Assembly: GCA_934716995.1 (NCBI GenBank)
Contig: CAKUYO010000022.1
Span: forward strand, 1 to 34,724
Source: an uncultured Bacteroidales bacterium
Lineage (GTDB): Bacteria > Bacteroidota > Bacteroidia > Bacteroidales > Paludibacteraceae
DNA length: 34,724 nt
Reading direction: 5' to 3'
The position numbers and the translations under genes are program-made. Below are positions 1-7,299 of the stretch, one piece after another. How positions within the stretch are numbered: the first letter of the stretch is position 1; the number at the start of each line of letters is the position of its first letter. Under the pieces are notes generated by a model that ran no database searches, was not told the origin of the DNA, and was given only the letters and a program-made list of their open reading frames with translations.

Positions 1-2430
1 GTGCCGGGTACCGACCATGCTTCGATTGCTACCGAAGCCAAGGTCATCAAGCGCCTCAAAGAGCAAGGCATCAACAAGTCCGACCTCACGCGCGAGCAGT
101 TTCTCAAACACGCATGGGACTGGACGGACGAACACGGAGGAATCATCCTCAAGCAACTCCGCAAACTCGGTTGCTCCTGCGACTGGGACCGTACCGCATT
201 CACGATGGACGAGACCCGCTCCAAGGCGGTTATCCACGTGTTCTGCGACCTGTATAAGAAAGGACTTATCTACCGCGGACTGCGTATGGTGAACTGGGAC
301 CCCGAGCGCCAGACCGCCCTCTCGGACGAGGAGGTTATCTACCACGACGAGCACAGCAAGTTCTACTACCTGCGCTACAAAGTGGCTGAACCGGGTGTGG
401 TTAATCCCGAGACAGGTGCCGACTATGCCGTAGTGGCTACCACCCGCCCCGAGACTATCTTCGGCGATATTGCCGTTTGCATCAATCCTAAGGAGGAGAA
501 GAACCAATGGCTGCGCGGCAAACACGTCATCGTACCGGGTGTAGGGCGCGTCATTCCTATTATAGAAGACCGCTATGTGGAAATAGGTTTCGGTACGGGC
601 TGCCTGAAAGTAACGCCCGCGCACGATGTGAACGACTACGCCCTCGGGCAGAAATACAACCTCAAGACCATCGACATCTTCACGCCTGATGCCCACCTCA
701 ATATGGACACCGTAGAGGAAGAGTTGCGTCCGAATGTGGCGAAATACCACGGTATGGACCGCTTCGACTGCCGCAAGCAGATTGTCGAAGATTTGCAGGC
801 ACTCGGACTGGTGGAGAAAGTGGAGGACTACGACAACAAAGTGGGCTACTCCGAGCGCACCAACGTGCCTATCGAGCCGCGCTTGTCGTTGCAATGGTTT
901 ATCCGTATGCAGCACTTCGCAGACATCGCCCTGCCGCCCGTGATGAACGACGACATCGTCTTCTACCCCGCCAAGTACAAGAACACCTACCGCAACTGGC
1001 TGGAGAATATCAAGGACTGGTGTATCTCGCGCCAACTATGGTGGGGGCACCGCATACCCGCCTACTACGACGCCGACCTCCTCGCGCAGACGGGCTTGGA
1101 GGACTATCCCGCCGACAAGATTGTCGTTTCGGAGACCAAACCCGAAGGCAACTACGTACAAGACGAAGGCGCACTCGACACATGGTTCTCGTCGTGGCTG
1201 TGGCCGATCTCGCTGTTCGATGGCATCGAACACCCGCACAACAAAGAGATTGAGTACTACTACCCCACCAACGACCTCGTTACGGGACCGGACATCATCT
1301 TCTTCTGGGTGGCACGTATGATTATGGCGGGCTATGAGTATATGGGGGACAAACCTTTCAAGCACGTCTATTTCACGGGTATCGTACGCGACAAACTCGG
1401 GCGCAAGATGTCCAAGTCGCTCGGCAACAGCCCCGACCCTCTCGACCTGATAGAGCGTTTCGGTGCCGACGGTGTGCGTATGGGTATGATGCTTGCCGCC
1501 CCCGCAGGCAACGACATTCTCTTCGACGAGAGCCTCTGCGAGCAAGGACGCAATTTCTGCAACAAGATATGGAACTGCTTCCGTCTGGTCAAAGGCTGGG
1601 AGGTTACCGACAAGGCGCAGACCGAGAGCGAGCGCGTGGCTACCGACTGGTTCGAGTCGCAGTTGGCAAAGACCGCCAATGAAGTGGCAGACCTGTTCGG
1701 CAAATACCGCCTGAGTGAAGCCCTGATGGCTATCTACAAACTCTACTGCGACGAGTTCTCCTCGTGGTACCTCGAGATGATCAAGCCCGCCTACGGACAG
1801 CCTATCGACCGCACCACCTACAAAAAGACGCTCTTCTTCTTCGACCAGATGCTCCGTCTGCTCCACCCGTTCATGCCGTTCATCACGGAGGAACTGTGGC
1901 AGAACATCGCCGAGCGCAAAGAGGGCGAGAGCATTATGGTGGCTCCGCTGGCAACCTTTGCCGCTCCCGACGAGCAGTTGCTGGCTGATGTAGAGAACTT
2001 GAAACTGGTGGTTTCCAACGTCCGCAATATCCGCGCGGGCAAGAATATCCCGCTCAAGGAGGTACTGACGGTCAATACCACCGCGGAGACCGACGCGGCT
2101 ATCCGTGCACTGATTGAGAAACTCGGCAGTTGCGAGGTTATGGTCGGCAACGTGGAGAAATCGGCAGGAGCAGCATCGTTCATCGTGGGCACCACCGAAT
2201 ACAGCGTACCGCTGGACAAGTTCATCAACGTGGAGGACGAACTGAAGAAACTCGAAGCCGACCTGCAGCACCAGGAGGGCTTCCTGCGCGGTGTAATGGC
2301 AAAACTCGGCAACGAGCGTTTCGTACAGAACGCCAAACCAGAGGTGGTCGAACTCGAGCGCAAGAAGAAAGCCGATGCCGAGGCACGTATCGCCTCGCTC
2401 CGCGAGTCTATCGCGGCATTGAAGAAATAA
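1..2430 (+). CDS. valS: Valyl-tRNA synthetase, 5'-truncated by the window edge
   Basis: Charges tRNA-Val with valine in the cytoplasm (class I synthetase with a CP1 editing domain). The frame is already open at base 1. The first visible residues, PGTDHASIATEAKV, match the segment that follows the HIGH-type motif in ValRS, so the initial GTG is an internal Val codon and I infer that about 75-80 residues, including the HIGH-type motif, lie outside the window. The KMSKS loop is present at visible residues 469-473 within KLGRKMSKSLGNS. CP1 editing sequences occupy roughly residues 90-330, and the last 70 residues form the charged helical tail typical of ValRS (ELKKLEADLQHQEGF). 809 residues are visible, against about 870-880 for the family. 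The gene is convergent with the helicase gene and ends just before a strong bidirectional terminator. Only the start is uncertain. Confidence 0.97.
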   Translation: MPGTDHASIATEAKVIKRLKEQGINKSDLTREQFLKHAWDWTDEHGGIILKQLRKLGCSCDWDRTAFTMDETRSKAVIHVFCDLYKKGLIYRGLRMVNWDPERQTALSDEEVIYHDEHSKFYYLRYKVAEPGVVNPETGADYAVVATTRPETIFGDIAVCINPKEEKNQWLRGKHVIVPGVGRVIPIIEDRYVEIGFGTGCLKVTPAHDVNDYALGQKYNLKTIDIFTPDAHLNMDTVEEELRPNVAKYHGMDRFDCRKQIVEDLQALGLVEKVEDYDNKVGYSERTNVPIEPRLSLQWFIRMQHFADIALPPVMNDDIVFYPAKYKNTYRNWLENIKDWCISRQLWWGHRIPAYYDADLLAQTGLEDYPADKIVVSETKPEGNYVQDEGALDTWFSSWLWPISLFDGIEHPHNKEIEYYYPTNDLVTGPDIIFFWVARMIMAGYEYMGDKPFKHVYFTGIVRDKLGRKMSKSLGNSPDPLDLIERFGADGVRMGMMLAAPAGNDILFDESLCEQGRNFCNKIWNCFRLVKGWEVTDKAQTESERVATDWFESQLAKTANEVADLFGKYRLSEALMAIYKLYCDEFSSWYLEMIKPAYGQPIDRTTYKKTLFFFDQMLRLLHPFMPFITEELWQNIAERKEGESIMVAPLATFAAPDEQLLADVENLKLVVSNVRNIRAGKNIPLKEVLTVNTTAETDAAIRALIEKLGSCEVMVGNVEKSAGAASFIVGTTEYSVPLDKFINVEDELKKLEADLQHQEGFLRGVMAKLGNERFVQNAKPEVVELERKKKADAEARIASLRESIAALKK

Positions 2431-2445
2431 CAAAGAGCCACGTCA

Positions 2446-2490
2446 TACAGAAAAAAACGGCATCGCCTGCGCGGTGCCGTTTTTTCTGTA
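2446..2490. terminator. Bidirectional intrinsic terminator between valS and the helicase gene
   Basis: The arms TACAGAAAAAAACGGCA and TGCCGTTTTTTCTGTA are almost perfectly complementary around a 12-nt GC-rich loop. A- and T-tracts flank the GC core on both sides, so it can terminate the convergent valS (+) and helicase (-) transcripts. Confidence 0.9.
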
Positions 2491-2505
2491 TCTCAGGACA
2501 AATCT

Positions 2506-4914
2506 TTATACTCCCAAAATCTCTTCCACCAAATCACGATCGTCGGCTGTGAGTTCTGAGTTGTGAATGATACCGTTCTGCAATAGTTCGGCGATATGCT
2601 CTGCTATCCGGTTGCGGGTCATACGGCGCTCGCGGGCGATAGCGTCAATGTCCTTGCCCTCGTAGAGCAGGTGCAGCGTGGTCATCACGCTCCCTGCCAG
2701 ACGTTTGTTTTTCTTCGCCTCCGCCACAGCGCGTTCTATCTCTGCGGGCGAAAGAGAACGGGTAGCGGATTGCTCCTGCAAAGTCAGGTGGATGTCAGGT
2801 GGTTGAGCGGTGGTTGACTGTTCCCTGACATATTTTTTCACCATAGAAAGCACCTGTTCGCCCAACAACTCATACTTCTTTTTGCCGATACCGGATACTG
2901 CCATCAAATCCTTTTTGGTAGTAGGCAGCAGGTTGCTGATCTCAATAAGCGTCTTGGTCTGCGCCACGAGGTAGACGGTATTCTCCCACCCCTGCGCCTC
3001 GGCAATACTATGACGCAATGCAAACAAACGTTTGAGCAGGTCGGGGTGCCGGCTCTCCGTATTGGTTTCCGCTTTCTGTTCGCTCTTGGCTGAAATATGC
3101 ACCTTGGGTATGGCAAACGACTGTCGGGCATCAAAAAAAGCCTGCACCGACGGCTGTTTGCCTATCTTGTTCATTACAAACGCCTGCCGTGCCAGATCCA
3201 CATAGAGTTCGTCTATCTGCTCCTCGAAATCCTTCGCATCATCTTTGCTGTCCGTATAGACAGGCGATGCTTTGAGTGTAGTCTGCATCGTTTCCAACGC
3301 CTGCGAGAAATAACCGCCGGCGGCTTGCAGACGCTCGGAGAGATACGCCGTGCGAACAGGTTCCTCGTTGAGAATCTGCCGTATCTGCCTTTGGAACACC
3401 TCCGCCGTATGCTGCCATCCCGCCATCGCTTTTTCTATACGTCCAAGGAAACCGGTAGCCGTATCGTGGTTGAAAGCCTTGGATTTGCTCACCAACCGCT
3501 GCATATTCTCCACCCGCTGCATCGCGTCCCGGAAATCATACAGCCCGCAAAGCACCTGTATCAGATACTCTCGTTGCGAGGAGTCAAGGGCGTTTTCCAC
3601 CCGCTCTATCGGCGGCTGGGCTGCAGTAAAGTCCAACACCTCACGCGCATTGGTAAGTGCCGATTCGGGTATCTTGCCCAGCAGCACCAGTCCCTCCAGC
3701 GTACGGCAGCGCGACAATGCCACATACACCTGCCCCGCGGCAAAGGCATCGGCGGCATCAATGACCACGTTGTCGAAGGTCAGTCCCTGTGCCTTGTGGA
3801 TGGTAACCGCCCACGCCGGACGCAGCGGGATATGCGTGAATGTACCCGCCACCTCGGTCTGTATCTCGTCGCTGTTGGCTTTGGCGGTATAGCGGATGTT
3901 CTCCCATGTCTCCGAATGGACTTCTATCCGCTCTTTGCCGCCGTCCTGTCCCTCACATTCCACCACGATCCCGTCTTCGCCCAGCGACACCACCACACCC
4001 AATTTGCCGTTGTAGTATTGTTTCTCGGGCGAGGAATCGGTACGGATAAACATCACGCGTGCGCCCTCTTTGAGCGTAAGCGTCTCATCCGCAGGATACT
4101 GCGACTCGGGGAAAGTACCTTTTACCACCGCATGACAGGTAAACTCTTTGCCGTGCAGAGCCGCCAACTCGCGCGAGTTGATAGCGTCCACTTTGCGGTT
4201 GTGGGTGGAAAGCACGATATGGAACGGCTCGTCCTTTCGGGGTCTCCAATCGGGGATATACCGGCTGTTGAGCAACGCGAGTGAGGCGGGCGAAAGGCGG
4301 TTGTTACGCACCTCGTTGAGCAGATCGACAAACTGCCGGTTGGTCTGACGGAAGACGTGGTCAAGTTCAATATAGACGGGGGTAATCTCCCGGAATACAT
4401 TGGCTTGGAAGAAATACGGACCGCTGTAGAACGGACGCAGATAGTTCCATTCGTCCTCTCGTACCACGGGCGAGAGTTGATAGAGATCGCCGATAAACAG
4501 CATCTGCACCCCGCCGAAAGGCAGGTTCGGACGATGTTTCATCCGGCGCAATACGGCATCTATCGTATCAAGCAAGTCAGCACGCACCATACTGATTTCG
4601 TCTATCACCAGCAACTCCAGATTATGCAGCAAACGCTGCTTGGGGCGGCGCATCTGCATCTCCGCAAAGAGTTTGCGCCTCTCGGCAGGCGTTGGCAGAA
4701 AGAGTTGCGGAGGCAACTGGAAAAGCGAATGTATCGTAACCCCCTCCGCATTGATGGCCGCCACGCCCGTAGGTGCCACCACCATCATCTGTTTCGGACA
4801 CTCGGCACGCAGTTTGCGCAGCAGGGTGGTTTTGCCCGTCCCCGCCTTGCCTGTCAGAAAGATGCTCCTGTTGGTGTGCATCACATACTCATAAGCCAAA
4901 TCATAAGGTGTCAT
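2506..4914 (-). CDS. PIF1/RecD-like helicase with C-terminal HRDC and HTH domains
   Basis: Predicted ATP-dependent DNA helicase of superfamily 1, 802 aa. Walker A is GKAGTGKTT at residues 22-30, Walker B is VIDEIS near 103-108, and the C-terminal RecA-like part carries an AVTIHKAQGLTFDNVVID segment, the PIF1/RecD signature, near residues 370-390. A C-terminal HRDC-like domain (about residues 620-690, LLPTTKKDLMAVSGIGKKKYELLG) and a final winged-helix/HTH region (about 735-795, DIDAIARERRMTRNRIAEHIAELL) follow. This architecture is common in Bacteroidota; its exact substrate is not established, and a role in replication-fork or R-loop maintenance is inference. The start at 4914 agrees with a good promoter whose -7 box ends 24 bases upstream. 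It is convergent with valS. Confidence 0.9.
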   Translation of the reverse strand: MTPYDLAYEYVMHTNRSIFLTGKAGTGKTTLLRKLRAECPKQMMVVAPTGVAAINAEGVTIHSLFQLPPQLFLPTPAERRKLFAEMQMRRPKQRLLHNLELLVIDEISMVRADLLDTIDAVLRRMKHRPNLPFGGVQMLFIGDLYQLSPVVREDEWNYLRPFYSGPYFFQANVFREITPVYIELDHVFRQTNRQFVDLLNEVRNNRLSPASLALLNSRYIPDWRPRKDEPFHIVLSTHNRKVDAINSRELAALHGKEFTCHAVVKGTFPESQYPADETLTLKEGARVMFIRTDSSPEKQYYNGKLGVVVSLGEDGIVVECEGQDGGKERIEVHSETWENIRYTAKANSDEIQTEVAGTFTHIPLRPAWAVTIHKAQGLTFDNVVIDAADAFAAGQVYVALSRCRTLEGLVLLGKIPESALTNAREVLDFTAAQPPIERVENALDSSQREYLIQVLCGLYDFRDAMQRVENMQRLVSKSKAFNHDTATGFLGRIEKAMAGWQHTAEVFQRQIRQILNEEPVRTAYLSERLQAAGGYFSQALETMQTTLKASPVYTDSKDDAKDFEEQIDELYVDLARQAFVMNKIGKQPSVQAFFDARQSFAIPKVHISAKSEQKAETNTESRHPDLLKRLFALRHSIAEAQGWENTVYLVAQTKTLIEISNLLPTTKKDLMAVSGIGKKKYELLGEQVLSMVKKYVREQSTTAQPPDIHLTLQEQSATRSLSPAEIERAVAEAKKNKRLAGSVMTTLHLLYEGKDIDAIARERRMTRNRIAEHIAELLQNGIIHNSELTADDRDLVEEILGV

Positions 4915-4937
4915 TTGCTATGCCGTTCTTGCAACTG

Positions 4938-4969
4938 CAAAGATACAATAAATCCGCGACATATACAAA
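4938..4969 (-). promoter_or_regulatory. Bacteroidota-type promoter of the helicase gene
   Basis: On the minus strand the -7 box is TATCTTTG (4938-4945) and the -33 box is TTTG (4966-4969), separated by exactly 20 bases. The predicted start is about 15-18 nt upstream of the helicase ATG. The -33 box lies in the T-tract of the preceding terminator. Confidence 0.75.
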
Positions 4970-5005
4970 AAACGGCTGCACGATTTATCCGTACAGCCGT
5001 TTTTA
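4967..5005 (-). terminator. Intrinsic terminator downstream of the pseudouridine synthase gene
   Basis: AACGGCTG (4971-4978) pairs with CAGCCGTT (4994-5001), with further pairing inside. On the minus strand it is followed by a run of six T (CCGTTTTTTG). It follows the stop of the pseudouridine synthase gene at 5021. Confidence 0.85.
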
Positions 5006-5020
5006 TGCAAACAGATTCTG

Positions 5021-6229
5021 TTATTCGAAAGCACCCATCTGAAGCATCGAGACCTCTTTCTGGGTCAGGAAGCGGTACTTTCCGCGTGCCACGTTCTTCT
5101 TGGTAAGTCCGGCGAAACTGACACGGTCGAGTTGCATCACTTTGTAGCCCGCTTTCTCAAACATACGGCGCACTACACGGTTCTGCCCGGAGTGGATCTC
5201 CAAGCCGATATGCTTGCGATCACCCTTCGGGAACTCCAATGCATCGGGTACAATCTTCTCGTCGTCAAGCACCACCCCCTCGCGCAAAACCGCCTCATCT
5301 GCCGGTTCCAGATCGCGATCCAGCGTAGCGGCATATACTTTCTTCTTGCCGAACTTCGGATGGGTCAGTTTGGCAGCCAAATCGCCGTCGTTGGTGAGCA
5401 GCAGCACGCCCGTGGTGTTGCGGTCAAGACGACCTACGGGATAGATACGCTCTGCGCACGCATTGCGGACAATATCTATCACGGTATGACGTTCTTGCGG
5501 GTCATCGGTCGTGGTAACGGTATTCTTGGGCTTGTTGAGCAGGATATATACCTTGCGTTCGCGGCGGACAGGCTGGTCATGGAACTGCACCTTGTCGGTC
5601 GGCAGTACCTTTGCGCCCAGCGAATCAACCACTACCCCGTTCACGGTAATCACACCTGCCTGAATAAAATCGTCCGCTTCACGGCGGGAGCATATACCGG
5701 CATTAGCCAAATACTTGTTCAAGCGGATAGGCTTTGTGGGGTCTTCATACTGCTGCTGGTAGGTCTGACGTTTGCGCTCGCTATACACACCGGCATTGCG
5801 CTGCGGACGCGGACGGAACTGCCCCTGCGGGCGATAGCCGCCCTGACGCTGCTCGCCGTCCTGATTGTTGTAGCGGGGACGGAAACCGCCCTGGGGACGC
5901 TCGCCGTCCTGGTTATAACGGGGGCGATAGCCGCCTTGCGGACGTTCGCCGTTCTGGTTATAGCGGGGACGGTAGTTGCTCTGCGCTCCGTCGGCATTAT
6001 AACTGCCTTGGTTATAACGCGGTTCTACACGCTCTGCACGCGGATGCGTACCATCGGTGCGTGTAAAACGCTGGCGCGGACGACTGCCGTCGCGACTGGA
6101 ACTATAGGAATTGAAACGCGGACGGACGCTTGCGCCGTCCTCCGACATATAGGCGTCTCTTTGCTCACGCGGATTCTCACTCCTGCGATAGCCACCGGGA
6201 CGGTTGGTGTTGTCTTGGTTGTTGTACAT
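5021..6229 (-). CDS. RsuA/RluB-family rRNA pseudouridine synthase with long repetitive N-terminus
   Basis: Isomerises a uridine in rRNA to pseudouridine. An S4 RNA-binding domain spans about residues 168-215 (IRLNKYLANAGICSRREADDFI). The catalytic domain follows, with the RsuA/RluB signature GRLDRNTTGVLLLTNDG, where Asp269 is the expected nucleophile. RluB (23S) is more likely than RsuA (16S) but not proven. Residues 1-160 are a low-complexity Arg/Gly/Tyr/Asn/Gln region holding three to four copies of a 15-16-residue unit built on RPRYNQ-GERPQGG. It is probably disordered and RNA-binding; such extensions are common in Bacteroidota members. The ATG at 6229 is the first in frame; an S4-only start would need an internal Met that is not well placed. 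rpmF lies upstream on the same strand, across a 198-bp gap with two hairpins. Confidence 0.9.
   Translation of the reverse strand: MYNNQDNTNRPGGYRRSENPREQRDAYMSEDGASVRPRFNSYSSSRDGSRPRQRFTRTDGTHPRAERVEPRYNQGSYNADGAQSNYRPRYNQNGERPQGGYRPRYNQDGERPQGGFRPRYNNQDGEQRQGGYRPQGQFRPRPQRNAGVYSERKRQTYQQQYEDPTKPIRLNKYLANAGICSRREADDFIQAGVITVNGVVVDSLGAKVLPTDKVQFHDQPVRRERKVYILLNKPKNTVTTTDDPQERHTVIDIVRNACAERIYPVGRLDRNTTGVLLLTNDGDLAAKLTHPKFGKKKVYAATLDRDLEPADEAVLREGVVLDDEKIVPDALEFPKGDRKHIGLEIHSGQNRVVRRMFEKAGYKVMQLDRVSFAGLTKKNVARGKYRFLTQKEVSMLQMGAFE
5800..6020 (-). repeat. In-frame coding repeat in the pseudouridine synthase N-terminus
   Basis: Roughly 45-48-bp units encode RPRYNQ-(N/D)GERPQGG(Y/F). The unit is repeated three times, with degenerate copies at both ends (RYNQGSYNADGAQSNY and RPQGQFRPRPQ). 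Imperfect DNA-level identity indicates in-frame expansion by slippage or recombination. Confidence 0.75.
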
Positions 6230-6248
6230 AATCTTTTTTGTATAGGTT

Positions 6249-6276
6249 AAAAAAACAGGTGACTCTCTCGAGCCAC
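6249..6276 (-). terminator. Terminator-like hairpin in the leader of the pseudouridine synthase gene
   Basis: On the minus strand GTGGCTC and GAGTCAC (6270-6276 with 6259-6265, one G-U pair) enclose a GAGA tetraloop and are followed by CTG and seven T (6249-6255). It ends only about 20 nt before the start codon at 6229, so it may be an attenuator or a second terminator for rpmF. Confidence 0.55.
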
Positions 6277-6368
6277 ACCCGCGCTCCCGCGCGAGAATAT
6301 CTATCGTTTACGTTTTAGGTTTTTCTACCGGTTATAGAAACTATAATTACTAAGGTATCAAATCAAAT

Positions 6369-6399
6369 TTAGGCTCCGAGCCTTTCACCCGGAGCCTAA
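6369..6399 (-). terminator. Hairpin terminator after rpmF
   Basis: TTAGGCTCCG (6369-6378) pairs with CGGAGCCTAA (6390-6399), a perfect 10-bp stem with an 11-nt loop, 29 bp past the rpmF stop. The following minus-strand bases are only moderately T-rich. Confidence 0.75.
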
Positions 6400-6427
6400 G
6401 GTGATCACCTGATTTTATGACAGGCGA

Positions 6428-6613
6428 TTAAGCCTCTGCAGCCTTCTCAATAGCGAGTTTACCACGATAGTAGCCACAACTCGGGCATACGGTGTGATAA
6501 ATGTAGTGAGCACCGCAGTTCGGGCAGATTGCCAATGCGGGTACTTTCAGTACGTCATGCGTACGACGTTTCGCTTGTCTGGTGTGCGATTGTCTTCTTT
6601 TAGGATGTGCCAT
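6428..6613 (-). CDS. rpmF: 50S ribosomal protein L32 (bL32)
   Basis: A structural component of the large ribosomal subunit, 61 aa. The N-terminus MAHPKRRQSHTRQAKRR is the characteristic bL32 start. A zinc-ribbon is intact: CPNC and CPSC pairs separated by 10 residues (CPNCGAHYIYHTVCPSCGYYRG), so this is the Zn-binding (C+) form. It lies 81 bp downstream of the DUF177/YceD gene on the same strand, the yceD-rpmF pairing seen widely in bacteria, and is probably cotranscribed with it. In many bacteria fabH/plsX genes follow; here a pseudouridine synthase gene follows instead. Confidence 0.97.
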   Translation of the reverse strand: MAHPKRRQSHTRQAKRRTHDVLKVPALAICPNCGAHYIYHTVCPSCGYYRGKLAIEKAAEA

Positions 6614-6694
6614 ATCAGTTTTTCTTTTATTTAATAAGTCAAAAAATACAACGGTACAGTGTCCTCACCCGAGCCACGCAGAACGACCCGCCGG

Positions 6695-7165
6695 TTACTC
6701 CACCTCTCCGTCTTCTATTGTCTGTTCGTCCTCCGGCTCAGTACAAAGGTGGTCTTGGAGAAGTGCATCCATTTGCGGATTGCAACCACCGGGTTGGTGA
6801 CTATGTACCAACGGAAGATTCACTACTATCATTTCATAAGCGAGCCAATCCAAATCAATGGTTTTCACTTTCTCCACCGATTCTTCGCCTTCATCCTCCA
6901 AATTCACTTTTTCCTCTACATCCATCCGGATATCCATCGGATCAAGGCAACGGTCGCACGTTACTTGCACTACTCCCTTTACACCTATTGTCAGGTCAAA
7001 ATCCTCCTCACGCAGATTCAACACCGCTTTGACAGATACCTGCCCGCCCAGCAATTCGGTTTTCTCTATCGTCGCAAAATAAGCATTATCCAACTGATAA
7101 TCAAACTCATAGTACCCTACTTCCAACGTAGAGAGATCAACGATATGACTTTTCTGCTCACTCAT
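6695..7165 (-). CDS. DUF177 / YceD family protein
   Basis: 156 aa. YceD/DUF177 proteins are implicated in 23S rRNA accumulation in bacteria and plants; the exact role here is inferred from the family. The diagnostic CDRC motif (VTCDRCLDPMDI, about residue 75) is present, followed by the conserved acidic stretch and IDLDWLAYEMIVVNLPLVHSHQPGGCNP, matching the family C-terminal P-x-x-H...C pattern. The gene precedes rpmF, the expected partner. The start at 7165 lies about 17 nt downstream of a Bacteroidota-type -7 box. The acidic tail (TEPEDEQTIEDGEVE) is longer than the core domain needs. Confidence 0.9.
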   Translation of the reverse strand: MSEQKSHIVDLSTLEVGYYEFDYQLDNAYFATIEKTELLGGQVSVKAVLNLREEDFDLTIGVKGVVQVTCDRCLDPMDIRMDVEEKVNLEDEGEESVEKVKTIDLDWLAYEMIVVNLPLVHSHQPGGCNPQMDALLQDHLCTEPEDEQTIEDGEVE

Positions 7166-7181
7166 AGTGCAAAATCGGCTG

Positions 7182-7212
7182 CAAAATTACTGTTTTTTTC
7201 TGATATACACAA
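7182..7212 (-). promoter_or_regulatory. Promoter of the yceD-rpmF operon
   Basis: On the minus strand TTG (7210-7212), 20 bases, then TAATTTTG (7182-7189). This matches the Bacteroidota TTTG / TAnnTTTG arrangement, with the -7 box 17 bases upstream of the ATG. Confidence 0.7.
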
Positions 7213-7261
7213 GTGTTTTCCGCTAAAAAATAACGATATGCAGCAAAACAATTACAATAAA

Positions 7262-7295
7262 AAAGAGAGACTCCTTTTGAGGGGAATCTCTCTTT
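7262..7295 (-). terminator. Intrinsic terminator of the RNase G gene
   Basis: AAAGAGAGA (7262-7270) pairs with TCTCTCTTT (7287-7295), with inner CTCC/GGGG pairing. It begins five bases beyond the stop codon, and the minus-strand continuation is T-rich. Confidence 0.8.
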
Positions 7296-7299
7296 CTGT

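Noticed and set aside
1036..2433. 465-aa open frame antisense to valS
   Set aside because: Lies wholly against a clearly conserved ValRS gene; its protein has no domain pattern and arises from the codon bias of the sense gene.
3097..4284. 395-aa frame antisense to the helicase gene
   Set aside because: The helicase has intact Walker A/B motifs and a promoter; the antisense product shows no family features.
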